This document shows positions 1 to 9,054 of a stretch of 64,000 bases of DNA, piece by piece; position 1 is the first letter of the stretch, and every line of letters begins with the position of its first letter. The DNA lies in assembly GCF_003663945.1 (NCBI RefSeq), contig NZ_RCCH01000010.1, forward strand, positions 29,026 through 93,025, read 5' to 3'. This stretch comes from Lacinutrix venerupis. Lineage in GTDB: Bacteria > Bacteroidota > Bacteroidia > Flavobacteriales > Flavobacteriaceae. The position numbers and the translations under genes are program-made. The notes beneath the pieces are model-generated. The model made no database searches. It was not told the origin of the DNA and saw nothing but the letters and a program-made list of their open reading frames with translations.

Positions 1-624
1 GGATATAAATTATTATTCAATGAAGATTCTGGGTTTAAAGATGATGAAGTTGTACAATCAAATGTTTTAAAATTAAAGAACAAGAAAAAAGAAAAATCTG
101 AAGTAGTTACTAAATTAGAACAAGAATTGTTATTGGCTGAATCTAGTTTTAGAGATTCGAGAACAGAAAGATTACTAAGTGAATATACAGATGAATCTAC
201 CTTTGATGATATAAAAAGAATAATTCATTCATTAATTGATTATATTAAAATAGAACATCATAAAGAGGAAGGTAAGATGGGCACGTTCCTTTTAAACATA
301 AAGTATAAAGGGTATGATGAGGTTATATCATTTATGACCAATTGGCATGCTAATAAATGGTATTGGATTTCTAAGTATAGAAAAGGCGCTAATACACCAC
401 AAGAATTGGAAGATGATAGAGAAATGGATAAGGCCTTACTAAAGCAATTTGGTATGAATAAAGATGATATCGAATTGACTGGGTTTCAAAAAGAAAGTGG
501 ACTTACAGATGACGAAATAGCAAAAATGAATCCTTTTAGCTCCAAATATGAAGGGGCTGAAACTAAGGAATTCATATATGATTTGATAGAATTAAAAACT
601 GAAGAAATTATTGATTTTAATTAG
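1..624 (+). CDS. Hypothetical protein, 5' end outside the window
   Basis: The reading frame is open from the first base to a TAG at 622-624, so at least 207 codons are present and the true start lies to the left. The first TTG at 127 is only an internal leucine codon. The visible part is lysine- and glutamate-rich at its N side (run KLKNKKKEKSE), then mixed, with a Trp-rich patch (NWHANKWYWISKYRK) near the middle and an acidic C-terminus. I recognise no family and see no signal peptide or membrane segment. It runs directly into the truncated TIGR02757 remnant with no spacer, so it belongs to DNA that has been joined to the chromosome at about position 620-645. It may be part of a mobile or island region extending left. 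Function unknown. Confidence 0.7.
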   Translation, partial: GYKLLFNEDSGFKDDEVVQSNVLKLKNKKKEKSEVVTKLEQELLLAESSFRDSRTERLLSEYTDESTFDDIKRIIHSLIDYIKIEHHKEEGKMGTFLLNIKYKGYDEVISFMTNWHANKWYWISKYRKGANTPQELEDDREMDKALLKQFGMNKDDIELTGFQKESGLTDDEIAKMNPFSSKYEGAETKEFIYDLIELKTEEIIDFN

Positions 625-908
625 ATACACAAATTACCCGTATTTATATGTTTTTACGCTGGATGGTAAGAAACGACAATACTGGAGTAGATTTTGGTAT
701 TTGGAAAACATTATCACCATCACAATTATCTTGTCCGTTAGATGTGCATTCTGGCAATGTAGCAAGAAAACTAGGTTTATTACAACGCAAACAAAATGAT
801 GGTAAAGCTTTAACAGAACTAGATAATGCATTAAGAAAAATGGATAAAAACGATCCTGTTAAATATGATTTTGCATTATTTGGATTAGGTGTGTTTGAAG
901 GTTTTTAA
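621..908 (+). pseudogene. C-terminal remnant of a TIGR02757 (DUF2400) family protein
   Basis: The ~90 codons ending in TAA at 906-908 match the C-terminal third of the TIGR02757 family as I know it from flavobacteria: MFLRWMVRND, then GVDFGIWK, LSCPLDVHSGNVARKLGLL, and the ending FALFGLGVFEGF. Family members are about 255 residues; here the first ~165 are missing. In this frame the sequence is closed by TAA at 618-620, immediately upstream of where similarity begins, and the neighbouring frame belongs to an unrelated gene. An ATG at 648 could initiate an 86-residue protein, but it would lack most of the fold. I read it as a gene broken by insertion or deletion whose 5' part was replaced by the DNA to the left. 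Function of the intact family is not established. Confidence 0.8.
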
Positions 909-972
909 TAATTAATAAAACCTTTTTTTAACTCATTAAATATTTTAAAGTGAAACTCATATATAATTTTAT

Positions 973-980
973 TAACTTTG
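973..980 (+). promoter_or_regulatory. Possible -7 box (TAACTTTG) ahead of the histidine kinase
   Basis: TAACTTTG fits the Bacteroidetes -7 consensus TAnnTTTG and lies in the gap before the kinase gene. No good TTG -33 element is seen at the expected distance, so the assignment is weak. Confidence 0.35.
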
Positions 981-1055
981 AATTTAGCATAAAAACTAAA
1001 CTTAGTTATTTAAACTAGTTTAAATAATATTTAATAATTTTTAACACTAGTACTT

Positions 1056-2267
1056 TTGATAACTCCAAGGTTTCCAAAAAATGAGTCAGCCCGATTAAAA
1101 GCAGTAAAATCTTATCAGCTTTTAGATACACTTCCAGAGGAAGATTTTGATAATATAACAAATTTAGTTTCTAATTTAATTGATGTTCCTATTTCATTAA
1201 TTACATTACTTGATGCTGAAAGAAATTTTTTAAAATCTCATTATGGAATTCCTTTTAACGAGGCTCCTAGAGATACCTCTTTTTGTGGTCACGCAATTTT
1301 AAGCGAAAATGATTTATTTGAAATTAAAGACGCACGTTTAGATCCAAGATTTGAAAACAATCCATTAGTAAAAGAACATAACGCTATATTTTATGCTGGT
1401 GCACCTTTAATAAATTCTGACGGTTTTCCTTTAGGCACATTATGTATTTTCGATTCTAAACCTAGAGTATTAAGTAATAAACAAAAAAAATCGCTTGTTA
1501 TACTTGCTAAACAGGTAGTGCAATTATTTGAGTTAAGAAAAAACAACTTAGAACTTAGAGAAGTTAGAGAAGAATTAAAATTTCAAAATAATAATCTTAA
1601 AAATTTTGCAGGACATGTTTCTCATGATATGAAAATGCCTTTAGCAAACATGATTGTTACAACAGATATTTTAAAGAAAAAGTATGGCGATAGACTAGAT
1701 GATAAAGCTTTACAGTATTTAACTAATTTAAAACGTTCTTCTTTTACATTAAGCGAGTATATATCTAATTTATTAGACCATTACGAAAGCGATAAAACCG
1801 ATAATACTGTTGATTCTTTTTACTTAAATCACTTATTAGAAGATCTTGTAGACTTATTGCAAATAAATACAAATTGTCATATTAATTTTCCCGAAGATGA
1901 TGTAGAGATAATATGTAATCGTGTTGCTTTAGAACAAATTTTACTAAACCTTATTGGTAACAGTTTAAAATATAATGATAAAGAGCATACAATAATTGAT
2001 ATTTCTTGTACTATTAAAGATGAATTTTATAACTTTTCTGTTACAGATAATGGCGTTGGTATTCCTGAAGACAAATTAGAAACCGTTTTTAATTTATTCT
2101 CGACAGTTGGTAACTTAGATAGAAATGGCAATAAGGGCCATGGTATTGGCTTATCTACAGTTAAAAACTTAGTGAAATCTTTAGGTGGAACTATTATGGT
2201 AACTTCTAAAATTGGAGAAAGCACCACTTTTAGTTTTACAGTTGTAAAGCCAGAAGTTTTTGATTAA
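1056..2267 (+). CDS. GAF-domain sensor histidine kinase
   Basis: A cytoplasmic two-component kinase of 403 residues with no membrane segment. Residues ~10-165 form a GAF sensor domain (FCGHAIL, YAGAPL, GTLCIFDSKPR are typical of GAF kinases). A short helix follows, then the dimerisation/phosphoacceptor helix with H190 in the H-box (GHVSHDMKMPL), and a HATPase_c domain with N-box near 300 (NLIGNSLKYND), G1 box DNGVGIP from 331 and G2 GHGIGLS. It would autophosphorylate H190 and pass the phosphate to a response regulator, none of which is adjacent. The start is a TTG: it is the only plausible initiator after the in-frame stop at 1032 and gives the usual family N-terminus. The signal sensed by the GAF domain cannot be told. 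Confidence 0.88.
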   Translation: MITPRFPKNESARLKAVKSYQLLDTLPEEDFDNITNLVSNLIDVPISLITLLDAERNFLKSHYGIPFNEAPRDTSFCGHAILSENDLFEIKDARLDPRFENNPLVKEHNAIFYAGAPLINSDGFPLGTLCIFDSKPRVLSNKQKKSLVILAKQVVQLFELRKNNLELREVREELKFQNNNLKNFAGHVSHDMKMPLANMIVTTDILKKKYGDRLDDKALQYLTNLKRSSFTLSEYISNLLDHYESDKTDNTVDSFYLNHLLEDLVDLLQINTNCHINFPEDDVEIICNRVALEQILLNLIGNSLKYNDKEHTIIDISCTIKDEFYNFSVTDNGVGIPEDKLETVFNLFSTVGNLDRNGNKGHGIGLSTVKNLVKSLGGTIMVTSKIGESTTFSFTVVKPEVFD

Positions 2268-2300
2268 TTATAAATATATTTTTTAAAAAATTATAAATAA

Positions 2301-2336
2301 AAAAAGCCCAATTAACATTGCTAATTGGGCTTTTTT
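2301..2336. terminator. Bidirectional rho-independent terminator
   Basis: A 10-bp stem AGCCCAATTA / TAATTGGGCT with a 7-base loop is bracketed by A and T runs, so it can end transcripts from both converging genes (histidine kinase and DUF6799 protein). Confidence 0.9.
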
Positions 2337-2353
2337 ATATGGTAAAAGAAATT

Positions 2354-2668
2354 TTACTTCTTTCTTTCTTTTAAAATTTTCTTAGTTAAATCTAATTGAG
2401 TATTATATTTTTTACCACTCATACCCAAACATTCGCCATCAGATAATTTCATGGTTTTTTTGTCTTTAATATAAGTACCATCAGTTTTAACAACTGTTCC
2501 ATCGTTTAGTTTTAACTCTTCATTTAGTGGCTTAACACCATCATTATTGTAATAAAACACTTTTTCATTTAGTAAAATTACATAATCACTATCAACAGGC
2601 TTATCTTGTGCTATTGCAGTGCTAATACTCATTAAGAATAAAAAACTCATTAAAATTAACTTCTTCAT
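2354..2668 (-). CDS. Secreted DUF6799-type protein
   Basis: A 104-residue protein with a clear Sec signal peptide (residues 1-20, cut after AIAQ). The mature part carries the repeated pattern of a small beta-hairpin domain: LNDGTVVKTDGTYIKDKKTM followed by LSDGECLGMSGK, which I associate with DUF6799, a domain common in Bacteroidetes. Role unknown; probably periplasmic. The lysine-rich C-terminus (KKILKERKK) is typical for short secreted flavobacterial proteins. It is monocistronic, with the shared terminator at its 3' side and its own upstream gap. The family name is from memory of the motif and is the weakest part of the call. Confidence 0.7.
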   Translation of the reverse strand: MKKLILMSFLFLMSISTAIAQDKPVDSDYVILLNEKVFYYNNDGVKPLNEELKLNDGTVVKTDGTYIKDKKTMKLSDGECLGMSGKKYNTQLDLTKKILKERKK

Positions 2669-2780
2669 TGTATATTATTTTAAATTAATTCGTGTATTAT
2701 TATTATATCTAAAGATACTAAAAAATACTTCGACACAATTTTATAATCAATTTTTGTACCGAAGTATGAATTGCTTTATT

Positions 2781-4688
2781 TTATCCTTTTAACCAAGCTT
2801 CACGTAATGCATTTTGCTTTGCGGTAGCATTTGGGTCTACAACTAAACTAGAACCTGTAGTATAAGATTGTGTTAATGTAGTTTTTACTACTATTTCTTC
2901 TCCATTTCTGTCTAGTCTTACATCAACCTCTCTACCTGGTTTCCACATGTACACTTCTGTTAATATTTGCTGTGCGCTTGCCATGTTTAACTCTTTTCCA
3001 TCCACTGTTTTAATAACATCTCCTGGTAAAACACCGTTTTCTGCCCAGAAACTATTGTCTTTTACAGCCTCAGAAAAAGGAATTGTCATGGTTGCCATAT
3101 CTGGTGCAAATATTAAAGTTCCTTCATTTTGTATATAGCTTGTTTTTACTTTAGATTCTGTTAATACTAAACCAGCTTTTGCAAAAAAGTCGTTGTAGTT
3201 AATTGGTGTATTACCAACAACGTGTGTGTTTAAAAATTCACCAATAGAAGGATATGTCATTGTTGTTATTTCGGCAATTAAATTATCATCTTCAAAAGGT
3301 TTATTTTTACCATATTTTAATGATAATTCTTTCATTAAAGATAAAATACCTCTATTTCCATTACTTTCTTCTCTCATTAAAATATCTATACACATACCAA
3401 TTAATGCTCCTTTTTGGTACACATTTAAGTATTGTGGCGCATAAGCATCTTCTAATATGTTTTCACTCATTTCAGTAAAACTCATACTATCGTTCATTGC
3501 AGAAGCTGCTTTTATTTTACCCATTATTTTTGTGTAAAACTCCTCTTCTTCTACTAGATCTTGATTAACTTGAAATAATGTTGCAAAATACTCTGTTACA
3601 CCTTCATACATCCATAAATGCTTAGAAAATGTTGGTTGATTATAATCAAAATAATGTACATCTTCAGAATGCACACTTAAAGGTGTTACAATATGAAAAA
3701 ACTCATGAGAAACAACATCTATCATACTTGCAGATAATGCATCAAAAGGCATAGATTCTGGTAAAACAACAACTGTAGAAGTATGGTGTTCTAAAGCTCC
3801 AAAACCTTTTGGAGATTCTTCTTTTCCTTCAGATAAATATAAATAAATATCATAACGAGGTGTTGTATTAATATCTCCTAAATATGTTTTTTGCGCTTCC
3901 ATCATTTTTTGCATAACTGCTTTAATTTTTTCGGCAGAATGTACATTGTTTGGAGAGTATACACTTAAAACAATTTTTATATCTCCAACTTGAAATTCTT
4001 CGACATCTAAAGCTCCATAAAACATTGGATTATCTGTAATATCAAAATACCTTGGCGCAAAATAAGTGGTTGTCATAGTTAAACCATCCTCATTCATTTT
4101 TGTTTCTGTCTCTTGTAAAGCAGATGTTTTTAGCATAGTCTTAGGTGCAGTAACATTTAAATTGTATTGCGCCGTTTTTAAACTATCAAAATACCCAACA
4201 AAACCATGTAAGTTTAATACATAATTTGTAGTTTCAATATTAGTTCCTGCAGGAGAAAATGGTACTTCTTTACCAATTCCACCACCTTGAGTTTCCATAT
4301 CGAAAGTATCGTTTACATTATATATTATCATGTCTAAATTAGTAGCATTACTAATTGTCCATGTGTTTGTATCTGTTTTTACAACTGGCAGCTCGTTTCC
4401 TTTGTAATCTATAGCTTTAAAATCGTCTACATATTTTCCAAAATCACTAACAGAGTATGTTCCTTGTACTACTCTTGGTAATCTATATGTTACAGTTTCT
4501 GTAGTAAAACGTCCAGGATTAATTGTTACTGGCGCTTTATCATCAACTACTTTACTTAAATTTAAACTAGTTTCAATAGGATTTAAAGAGGCTAAATCGT
4601 TATTAGATTTTTCACCTGCTGTTTTGGTAGCATTACATCCTACTAGAAGTATTCCTGCAAATGCAACACTAAATAAATGTTTTTTCAT
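2781..4688 (-). CDS. M61 family metallopeptidase lipoprotein with PDZ domain
   Basis: A 635-residue lipoprotein: residues 1-17 are a signal sequence ending in a lipobox (LLVGC, Cys18). The N-terminal half is the beta-rich M61 domain; the thermolysin-like catalytic part has the zinc motif H328-E-F-F-H332 with the third ligand E362 in MYEGVTEY. A C-terminal PDZ domain (around 520-600: LPGDVIKTVDGKEL) follows. M61 enzymes (glycyl aminopeptidase group) cut small or N-terminal residues from peptides; here it should work at the cell envelope. Length is usual for the bacterial family. The gene stands alone, with a plausible Bacteroidetes promoter just upstream. Substrate specificity is inferred from the family only. 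Confidence 0.88.
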   Translation of the reverse strand: MKKHLFSVAFAGILLVGCNATKTAGEKSNNDLASLNPIETSLNLSKVVDDKAPVTINPGRFTTETVTYRLPRVVQGTYSVSDFGKYVDDFKAIDYKGNELPVVKTDTNTWTISNATNLDMIIYNVNDTFDMETQGGGIGKEVPFSPAGTNIETTNYVLNLHGFVGYFDSLKTAQYNLNVTAPKTMLKTSALQETETKMNEDGLTMTTTYFAPRYFDITDNPMFYGALDVEEFQVGDIKIVLSVYSPNNVHSAEKIKAVMQKMMEAQKTYLGDINTTPRYDIYLYLSEGKEESPKGFGALEHHTSTVVVLPESMPFDALSASMIDVVSHEFFHIVTPLSVHSEDVHYFDYNQPTFSKHLWMYEGVTEYFATLFQVNQDLVEEEEFYTKIMGKIKAASAMNDSMSFTEMSENILEDAYAPQYLNVYQKGALIGMCIDILMREESNGNRGILSLMKELSLKYGKNKPFEDDNLIAEITTMTYPSIGEFLNTHVVGNTPINYNDFFAKAGLVLTESKVKTSYIQNEGTLIFAPDMATMTIPFSEAVKDNSFWAENGVLPGDVIKTVDGKELNMASAQQILTEVYMWKPGREVDVRLDRNGEEIVVKTTLTQSYTTGSSLVVDPNATAKQNALREAWLKG

Positions 4689-4731
4689 TGTTTTGATTTT
4701 ATGTTAATGGTCTTAAAAACGGTAAGACGCT

Positions 4732-4759
4732 CAAAGTTACAATGTGTTACAAATACAAA
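4732..4759 (-). promoter_or_regulatory. Bacteroidetes-type promoter for the M61 peptidase
   Basis: Read on the minus strand, TTTG (4759-4756) is followed after 16 bases by TAACTTTG (4739-4732), a perfect -7 box. The spacing is slightly short for the TTTG-N17-20-TAnnTTTG pattern. Confidence 0.5.
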
Positions 4760-4817
4760 TTGTAAAATTATGTTAATATCTGTTAAATAAAAACACCCAG
4801 AATGCTATCTTGCAGCA

Positions 4818-5825
4818 ATGCAGCAACCACTAATTAGTATACTAATTCCATTTAAAAACACAGAATTATTTCTTGGTGAATGTTTAGACTCTATTATTAA
4901 CCAAACATATTCTAATTGGGAACTACTAATTATAGACGATAACTCAACAGATAATAGTTATAGTTTAGTTGAGAGTTATACTAAAAAGAACACACGTATT
5001 AAGCTTTTTAAAAATGAAGGTTCCGGTATAATTAATGCATTAAAATTAGCTTTTTCAAAGTCTAAAGGCACTTATATTACTAGAATGGATAGCGACGATA
5101 TTATGCCAAATATTAAGCTCGAAACACTTTTAAAAAATTTACAACAACACGGTAAACGCTATATAGCAACTGGTTTAGTAAGTTATTTTTCTGCAGAAGG
5201 TATTAGTGATGGTTATAGAAAATATGAGACTTGGTTAAATAAACTTACAAGTAAAGGCACCAATTATTCTGAAATTTATAAAGAATGTGTTATACCATCT
5301 CCCTGTTGGATGATTTCTAGAGAAGATTTATTAAATATTGATGCATTTAATCCAACACGTTATCCTGAAGATTACGATTTAACTTTTAGGTTTTACCAAG
5401 CCAATTATAAAATTATACCTTGCAACCAAACACTACATTTTTGGAGAGACTATGGAACAAGAGCTTCGAGAACCGATGCAAATTATGCAGAAAATAGTTT
5501 TATAGATATTAAACTTTATTATTTTTTAAAGTTAGATTATAATAAAAAGCAACCTTTAGTTATTTGGGGAGCAGGAAATAAAGGTAAAGCTATTGCTAAA
5601 AAACTAAATGCTTTAAATATACCTTTTTATTGGATTTGCGATAACCCTAAAAAAATTGGTAAACATATTTACAATGTTGAAATGAAACCGTTTCAATATT
5701 TAGAAACTTTAAAACACTTTCAATGTATTGTAAGTGTAGCTAATAATGAAGAACAACAAACAATTAAAGCTTACTTTTTAAAGTTAAACAAAAAATCTAT
5801 GACAGATTATTTTTTCTTTTGTTAA
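4818..5825 (+). CDS. Family 2 glycosyltransferase with a C-terminal Rossmann-like domain
   Basis: A 335-residue protein. Residues 1-~220 are a GT-A fold family 2 glycosyltransferase: ISILIPFKNTELFLGECLDS at the start, IIDDNSTDNS nucleotide-binding segment, and the metal-binding RMDSDD (DxD-like) motif near 90-95. After about residue 240 a second part begins with VIWGAGNKGKAIAKKL, a glycine-rich Rossmann-type loop, and continues ICDNPKKIGKHIYNVEM, similar to the nucleotide/sugar-binding modules fused to some sugar transferases. It would transfer a sugar from a nucleotide sugar to an acceptor in polysaccharide or glycolipid synthesis; donor and acceptor are unknown. It is not inside a polysaccharide cluster. 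TATCTTGC, a near-consensus -7 box, sits just before the ATG, so the mRNA may be nearly leaderless. Confidence 0.85.
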   Translation: MQQPLISILIPFKNTELFLGECLDSIINQTYSNWELLIIDDNSTDNSYSLVESYTKKNTRIKLFKNEGSGIINALKLAFSKSKGTYITRMDSDDIMPNIKLETLLKNLQQHGKRYIATGLVSYFSAEGISDGYRKYETWLNKLTSKGTNYSEIYKECVIPSPCWMISREDLLNIDAFNPTRYPEDYDLTFRFYQANYKIIPCNQTLHFWRDYGTRASRTDANYAENSFIDIKLYYFLKLDYNKKQPLVIWGAGNKGKAIAKKLNALNIPFYWICDNPKKIGKHIYNVEMKPFQYLETLKHFQCIVSVANNEEQQTIKAYFLKLNKKSMTDYFFFC

Positions 5826-5852
5826 AGCTTTACATATTTCAGTATTAGTTTT

Positions 5853-5860
5853 TATATTTG
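5853..5860 (+). promoter_or_regulatory. -7 box (TATATTTG) before the batA-like gene
   Basis: TATATTTG is a perfect TAnnTTTG match 18 bases upstream of the ATG. A convincing -33 TTG is not seen, so this is a partial promoter call. Confidence 0.45.
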
Positions 5861-5877
5861 CCTAATCAAAATTAGCA

Positions 5878-7806
5878 ATGCAGTTTAAACATCCAGAACT
5901 TCTTTACGCCTTATTATTACTGCTAATCCCAATTATTGTTCATTTATTTCAATTACGTAAATTTCAAAAGGAAGCTTTTACCAATGTAGCATTTTTAAAA
6001 AAAGTAACTTTACAAACCCGTAAAAGTGCACAAATAAAAAAATGGTTAACATTATTTACTAGAATGGGTATTCTTGCTGCAATAGTTATTGCTTTTACAC
6101 AACCATTTACTTCTAAAAACAATACATTTAATACCACATCTGAAACTGTAATTTACCTAGATAATTCCTTTAGTATGCAAGCAAAAGGTAGTAAAGGAGA
6201 ACTACTTAAACGAGCTGTAAGCGATATAATTAGTAGTATTCCAGAAGATGAAAATATTTCGCTTATTACAAATGATAATAGTTTTAGAAACACTACCGTA
6301 AAAGCAATAACAAACGATTTGTTAAACCTTAATTACTCTACCAATCAACTACCTTATGATGCTGCTTTATTAAAAAGTAAAAAGTTTTTTTCTAAAAAAA
6401 CTGAAACCATTAAGAACTTAGTTTTTATTAGTGATTTTCAGCAAAAAGAAACTAATTTTTCTATTAAAAAAGACGAAAACACTACTCTTAATTTAGTACA
6501 ATTAAAGCCTGTTAATAATAGTAATGTTACTATTGATACTGTTTATATTTCTAAAAAAACTTCCAGTAATTTAGAATTAACTGTAAGTATAAAAAACAAT
6601 GGTAACGCTATAGAAAACTTACCAGTCTCTTTATATAACAACGGTAATCTATTAACAAAATCATCGGTTAAAATTACAGATAAAGCAACAACCGTTTTTA
6701 CATTACCTGCAAATGAATCTATTAATGGAAAGGTAGTTATAGACGATGTAAACCTTCAATTTGATAACGCTCTCTTTTTTAATATTAACAATAATTCTAA
6801 AATAAATGTTTTAGCTATAAACGAAAGTAGTGACACCTTTTTAAAAAATATTTATACAGAAAAAGAATTTAATTATAAATCTACAGCATTTAACCAGTTA
6901 AGTTATGGTGATATTTCAAATCAAAACCTTATTATTTTAAACGAATTAAAAAATATTCCAAACTCATTGGTTACTGCTTTAAAAGCATTTACAAGTAATA
7001 ATGGCGTTATAGTGGTAATACCTTCTCAGGATATAGATATCGAAAGTTATAATAATTTATTATTAAATTACAACTTTGGTTCTTTTTCCACAAGTTCTAA
7101 AATTGAAAAACGCTTAACAACAATTAATTATTCTCATCCTATATATAGTAATGGCGTATTTGAAAAACGTGTTTCTAATTTTCAATATCCTAAAATCAAT
7201 TCTTACTACCCTCAACTTTTAGGAAAAGCTTCTCCAGTACTTCAATTTGAAGATGGCAAACCTTTTCTATCAGAACATAATAATGCTTTTGTTTTTTCTT
7301 CAGCTTTAAACAAAGAAAACTCAAACTTTCAAGATATTAATTTAATTGTTCCTACGTTTTATAATATTTCAAAACGCAGTTTACAAATTTCTAATTTATA
7401 TTATACTATTGGTATAGAAAACACTTTTGATGTGGTTACAAATTTACAACAAGACGCTGTTTTAACTCTAGAAAATAACAATGCTAAAGTAATACCACAA
7501 CAACAATATTTTAATAATAAAGTTACTATTACAACCAACGAAACTCCAGAAAAAGCAGGAATATATAATATTAAAAATGACGTTGAAATTGTAGAAGGTA
7601 TTAGTTATAATTACAATAGAAACGAAAGTAATCTTGTATATCAAAATTTTTCAAACATTGATAATTTAAAAGTTAGCAATTCTATTTCAGAAGTTTTTAA
7701 TAGCATAAAAAATGATACTAAAGTAAACGAGCTATGGAAATGGTTTGTTATTTTAGCGCTAATACTTTTAGTTTTTGAAATGCTCATCTTAAAATATTTT
7801 AAATGA
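5878..7806 (+). CDS. BatA-domain membrane protein with a VWA-like region
   Basis: A 642-residue membrane protein. The N-terminus (FKHPELLYALLLLLIPIIVHLFQLRK...FTNVAFLKK) is the BatA/aerotolerance N-terminal domain (TIGR02226), with one hydrophobic helix at 8-25 and a second at ~60-78. A von Willebrand A-like segment follows (VIYLDNSFSMQAKGS, a MIDAS-like DxSxS motif from ~97). The long middle is beta-rich, and one more helix lies at the extreme C-terminus (WFVILALILLVFEMLILKYFK). Proteins of this kind are thought to help assembly or stress tolerance in the envelope, often beside MoxR ATPases; no MoxR is here. The stop overlaps the start of the next gene by four bases (ATGA), so the two are translationally coupled. 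Confidence 0.85.
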   Translation: MQFKHPELLYALLLLLIPIIVHLFQLRKFQKEAFTNVAFLKKVTLQTRKSAQIKKWLTLFTRMGILAAIVIAFTQPFTSKNNTFNTTSETVIYLDNSFSMQAKGSKGELLKRAVSDIISSIPEDENISLITNDNSFRNTTVKAITNDLLNLNYSTNQLPYDAALLKSKKFFSKKTETIKNLVFISDFQQKETNFSIKKDENTTLNLVQLKPVNNSNVTIDTVYISKKTSSNLELTVSIKNNGNAIENLPVSLYNNGNLLTKSSVKITDKATTVFTLPANESINGKVVIDDVNLQFDNALFFNINNNSKINVLAINESSDTFLKNIYTEKEFNYKSTAFNQLSYGDISNQNLIILNELKNIPNSLVTALKAFTSNNGVIVVIPSQDIDIESYNNLLLNYNFGSFSTSSKIEKRLTTINYSHPIYSNGVFEKRVSNFQYPKINSYYPQLLGKASPVLQFEDGKPFLSEHNNAFVFSSALNKENSNFQDINLIVPTFYNISKRSLQISNLYYTIGIENTFDVVTNLQQDAVLTLENNNAKVIPQQQYFNNKVTITTNETPEKAGIYNIKNDVEIVEGISYNYNRNESNLVYQNFSNIDNLKVSNSISEVFNSIKNDTKVNELWKWFVILALILLVFEMLILKYFK

Positions 7807-9053
7807 ACGTACTAATAAAATCGGCAACAATAATTGATTCTAAGAGTGATTATCATAACACTACTCAAGACCTTTTAATAGAAAAAGGTAAGATTTCTAA
7901 AATTGGAAAATCTATTAAAAACACAAACAATTATAAAGAAATAAACTTAGAGAATTTACATATTTCTCAAGGTTGGTTTGATAGTAGTGTATGTTTTGGA
8001 GAACCAGGATTTGAAGATAGAGAGACTATAGAAAACGGATTAAAAACAGCTGCAAAATCTGGATTTACAACAGTAACTATGCAAGCTAACACACAGCCAA
8101 TTATAGACAGTAATTCTGCAATTGCTTTTATTAAAATGAAAGCCCAAAACAATGCGGTAAATTTATTACCTATGGGCGCATTAACTAGAAATAGTGATGG
8201 TGTAGATTTGGCAGAATTATTCGATATGAAATCTGCTGGTGCTGTAGCATTTTCGGATTATAAAAAACCAATTACAAATCCTAATCTACTTAAAATTGCA
8301 TTACAATACGCAAGTAATTTTAATGGTTTAGTTTGTTCATTTCCGCAAGAAAATAGGATTTCTGGACAAGGCGTTATGAACGAAAATATTACAAGTACAA
8401 CTTTAGGTTTAAAAGGAAATCCTAGTCTGGCTGAAGCTTTACAAGTAGCTAGAGATTTATATTTATTAGAATATACTGGCGGAAAATTACATATTCCAAC
8501 CATTTCTACTGCAGAATCTGTAGCTTTAATTAGAAATGCTAAACAAAAGAAATTAGATGTTTCTTGTAGTGTAGCAATTCATAACTTATGCTTAACAGAT
8601 AAGGAATTAGAAGATTTCGATACACATTACAAAGTACTTCCACCGTTAAGAACACAAAACGATGTTGAGGCTTTAATTGAAGGTGTAAAAGATGGTACAA
8701 TAGATATGGTTACTAGCGATCACAATCCTATAACTATTGAAGGGAAAAAAGTAGAATTTGATTATGCTGACTATGGCACGATAGGACTTGAAAGTGCTTT
8801 TGGAGCCTTACAAACATTATTTTCTACTAAAAAAACAATACAATTATTAACTAGAGGAAAAGCAAGATTTAATGTAGAACCTTCTATTATTGCAGAAGGA
8901 AATATTGCCGATTTAACGCTTTTTAATCCTGATAAGAAATATACTTTTACAACAAAAAATATCCATTCATTATCCAAAAACAGTCTATTTTTAAATAAAC
9001 AATTACAAGGAGAAGCTTATGGTGTAATTGCAAACAAAAAAATTATTTTATAA
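7803..9053 (+). CDS. Dihydroorotase-like protein lacking metal ligands
   Basis: At 416 residues it aligns end to end with type I dihydroorotases/amidohydrolases (IKSATIIDSKS at the start, GWFDSSVCFGEPG, TSDHNPI, and the C-terminal GNIADLTLF). The catalytic metal site is gone: the HxH after the first strand is SVC, the next His position reads SFPQE instead of HCED, and the HVST histidine is replaced in PTISTAES. The Asp of TSDH and the Asp in FSDY are kept. It should therefore not hydrolyse dihydroorotate; it could be a structural partner of aspartate carbamoyltransferase, as inactive PyrC' is in Pseudomonas, or have another role. Automatic annotation would call it pyrC. It is coupled to the BatA-type gene upstream and abuts the DUF4870 gene downstream. 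Confidence 0.85.
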   Translation: MNVLIKSATIIDSKSDYHNTTQDLLIEKGKISKIGKSIKNTNNYKEINLENLHISQGWFDSSVCFGEPGFEDRETIENGLKTAAKSGFTTVTMQANTQPIIDSNSAIAFIKMKAQNNAVNLLPMGALTRNSDGVDLAELFDMKSAGAVAFSDYKKPITNPNLLKIALQYASNFNGLVCSFPQENRISGQGVMNENITSTTLGLKGNPSLAEALQVARDLYLLEYTGGKLHIPTISTAESVALIRNAKQKKLDVSCSVAIHNLCLTDKELEDFDTHYKVLPPLRTQNDVEALIEGVKDGTIDMVTSDHNPITIEGKKVEFDYADYGTIGLESAFGALQTLFSTKKTIQLLTRGKARFNVEPSIIAEGNIADLTLFNPDKKYTFTTKNIHSLSKNSLFLNKQLQGEAYGVIANKKIIL

Positions 9054-9054
9054 A

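Noticed and set aside
1051..1058. TACTTTTG as promoter of the histidine kinase
   Set aside because: It contains the TTG start codon itself; transcription from it would begin after the start.
9028..9054. Upstream ATG-like extension of the DUF4870 gene
   Set aside because: Would overlap the previous gene by nine codons and spoil the family N-terminus; the ATG at 9055 fits.
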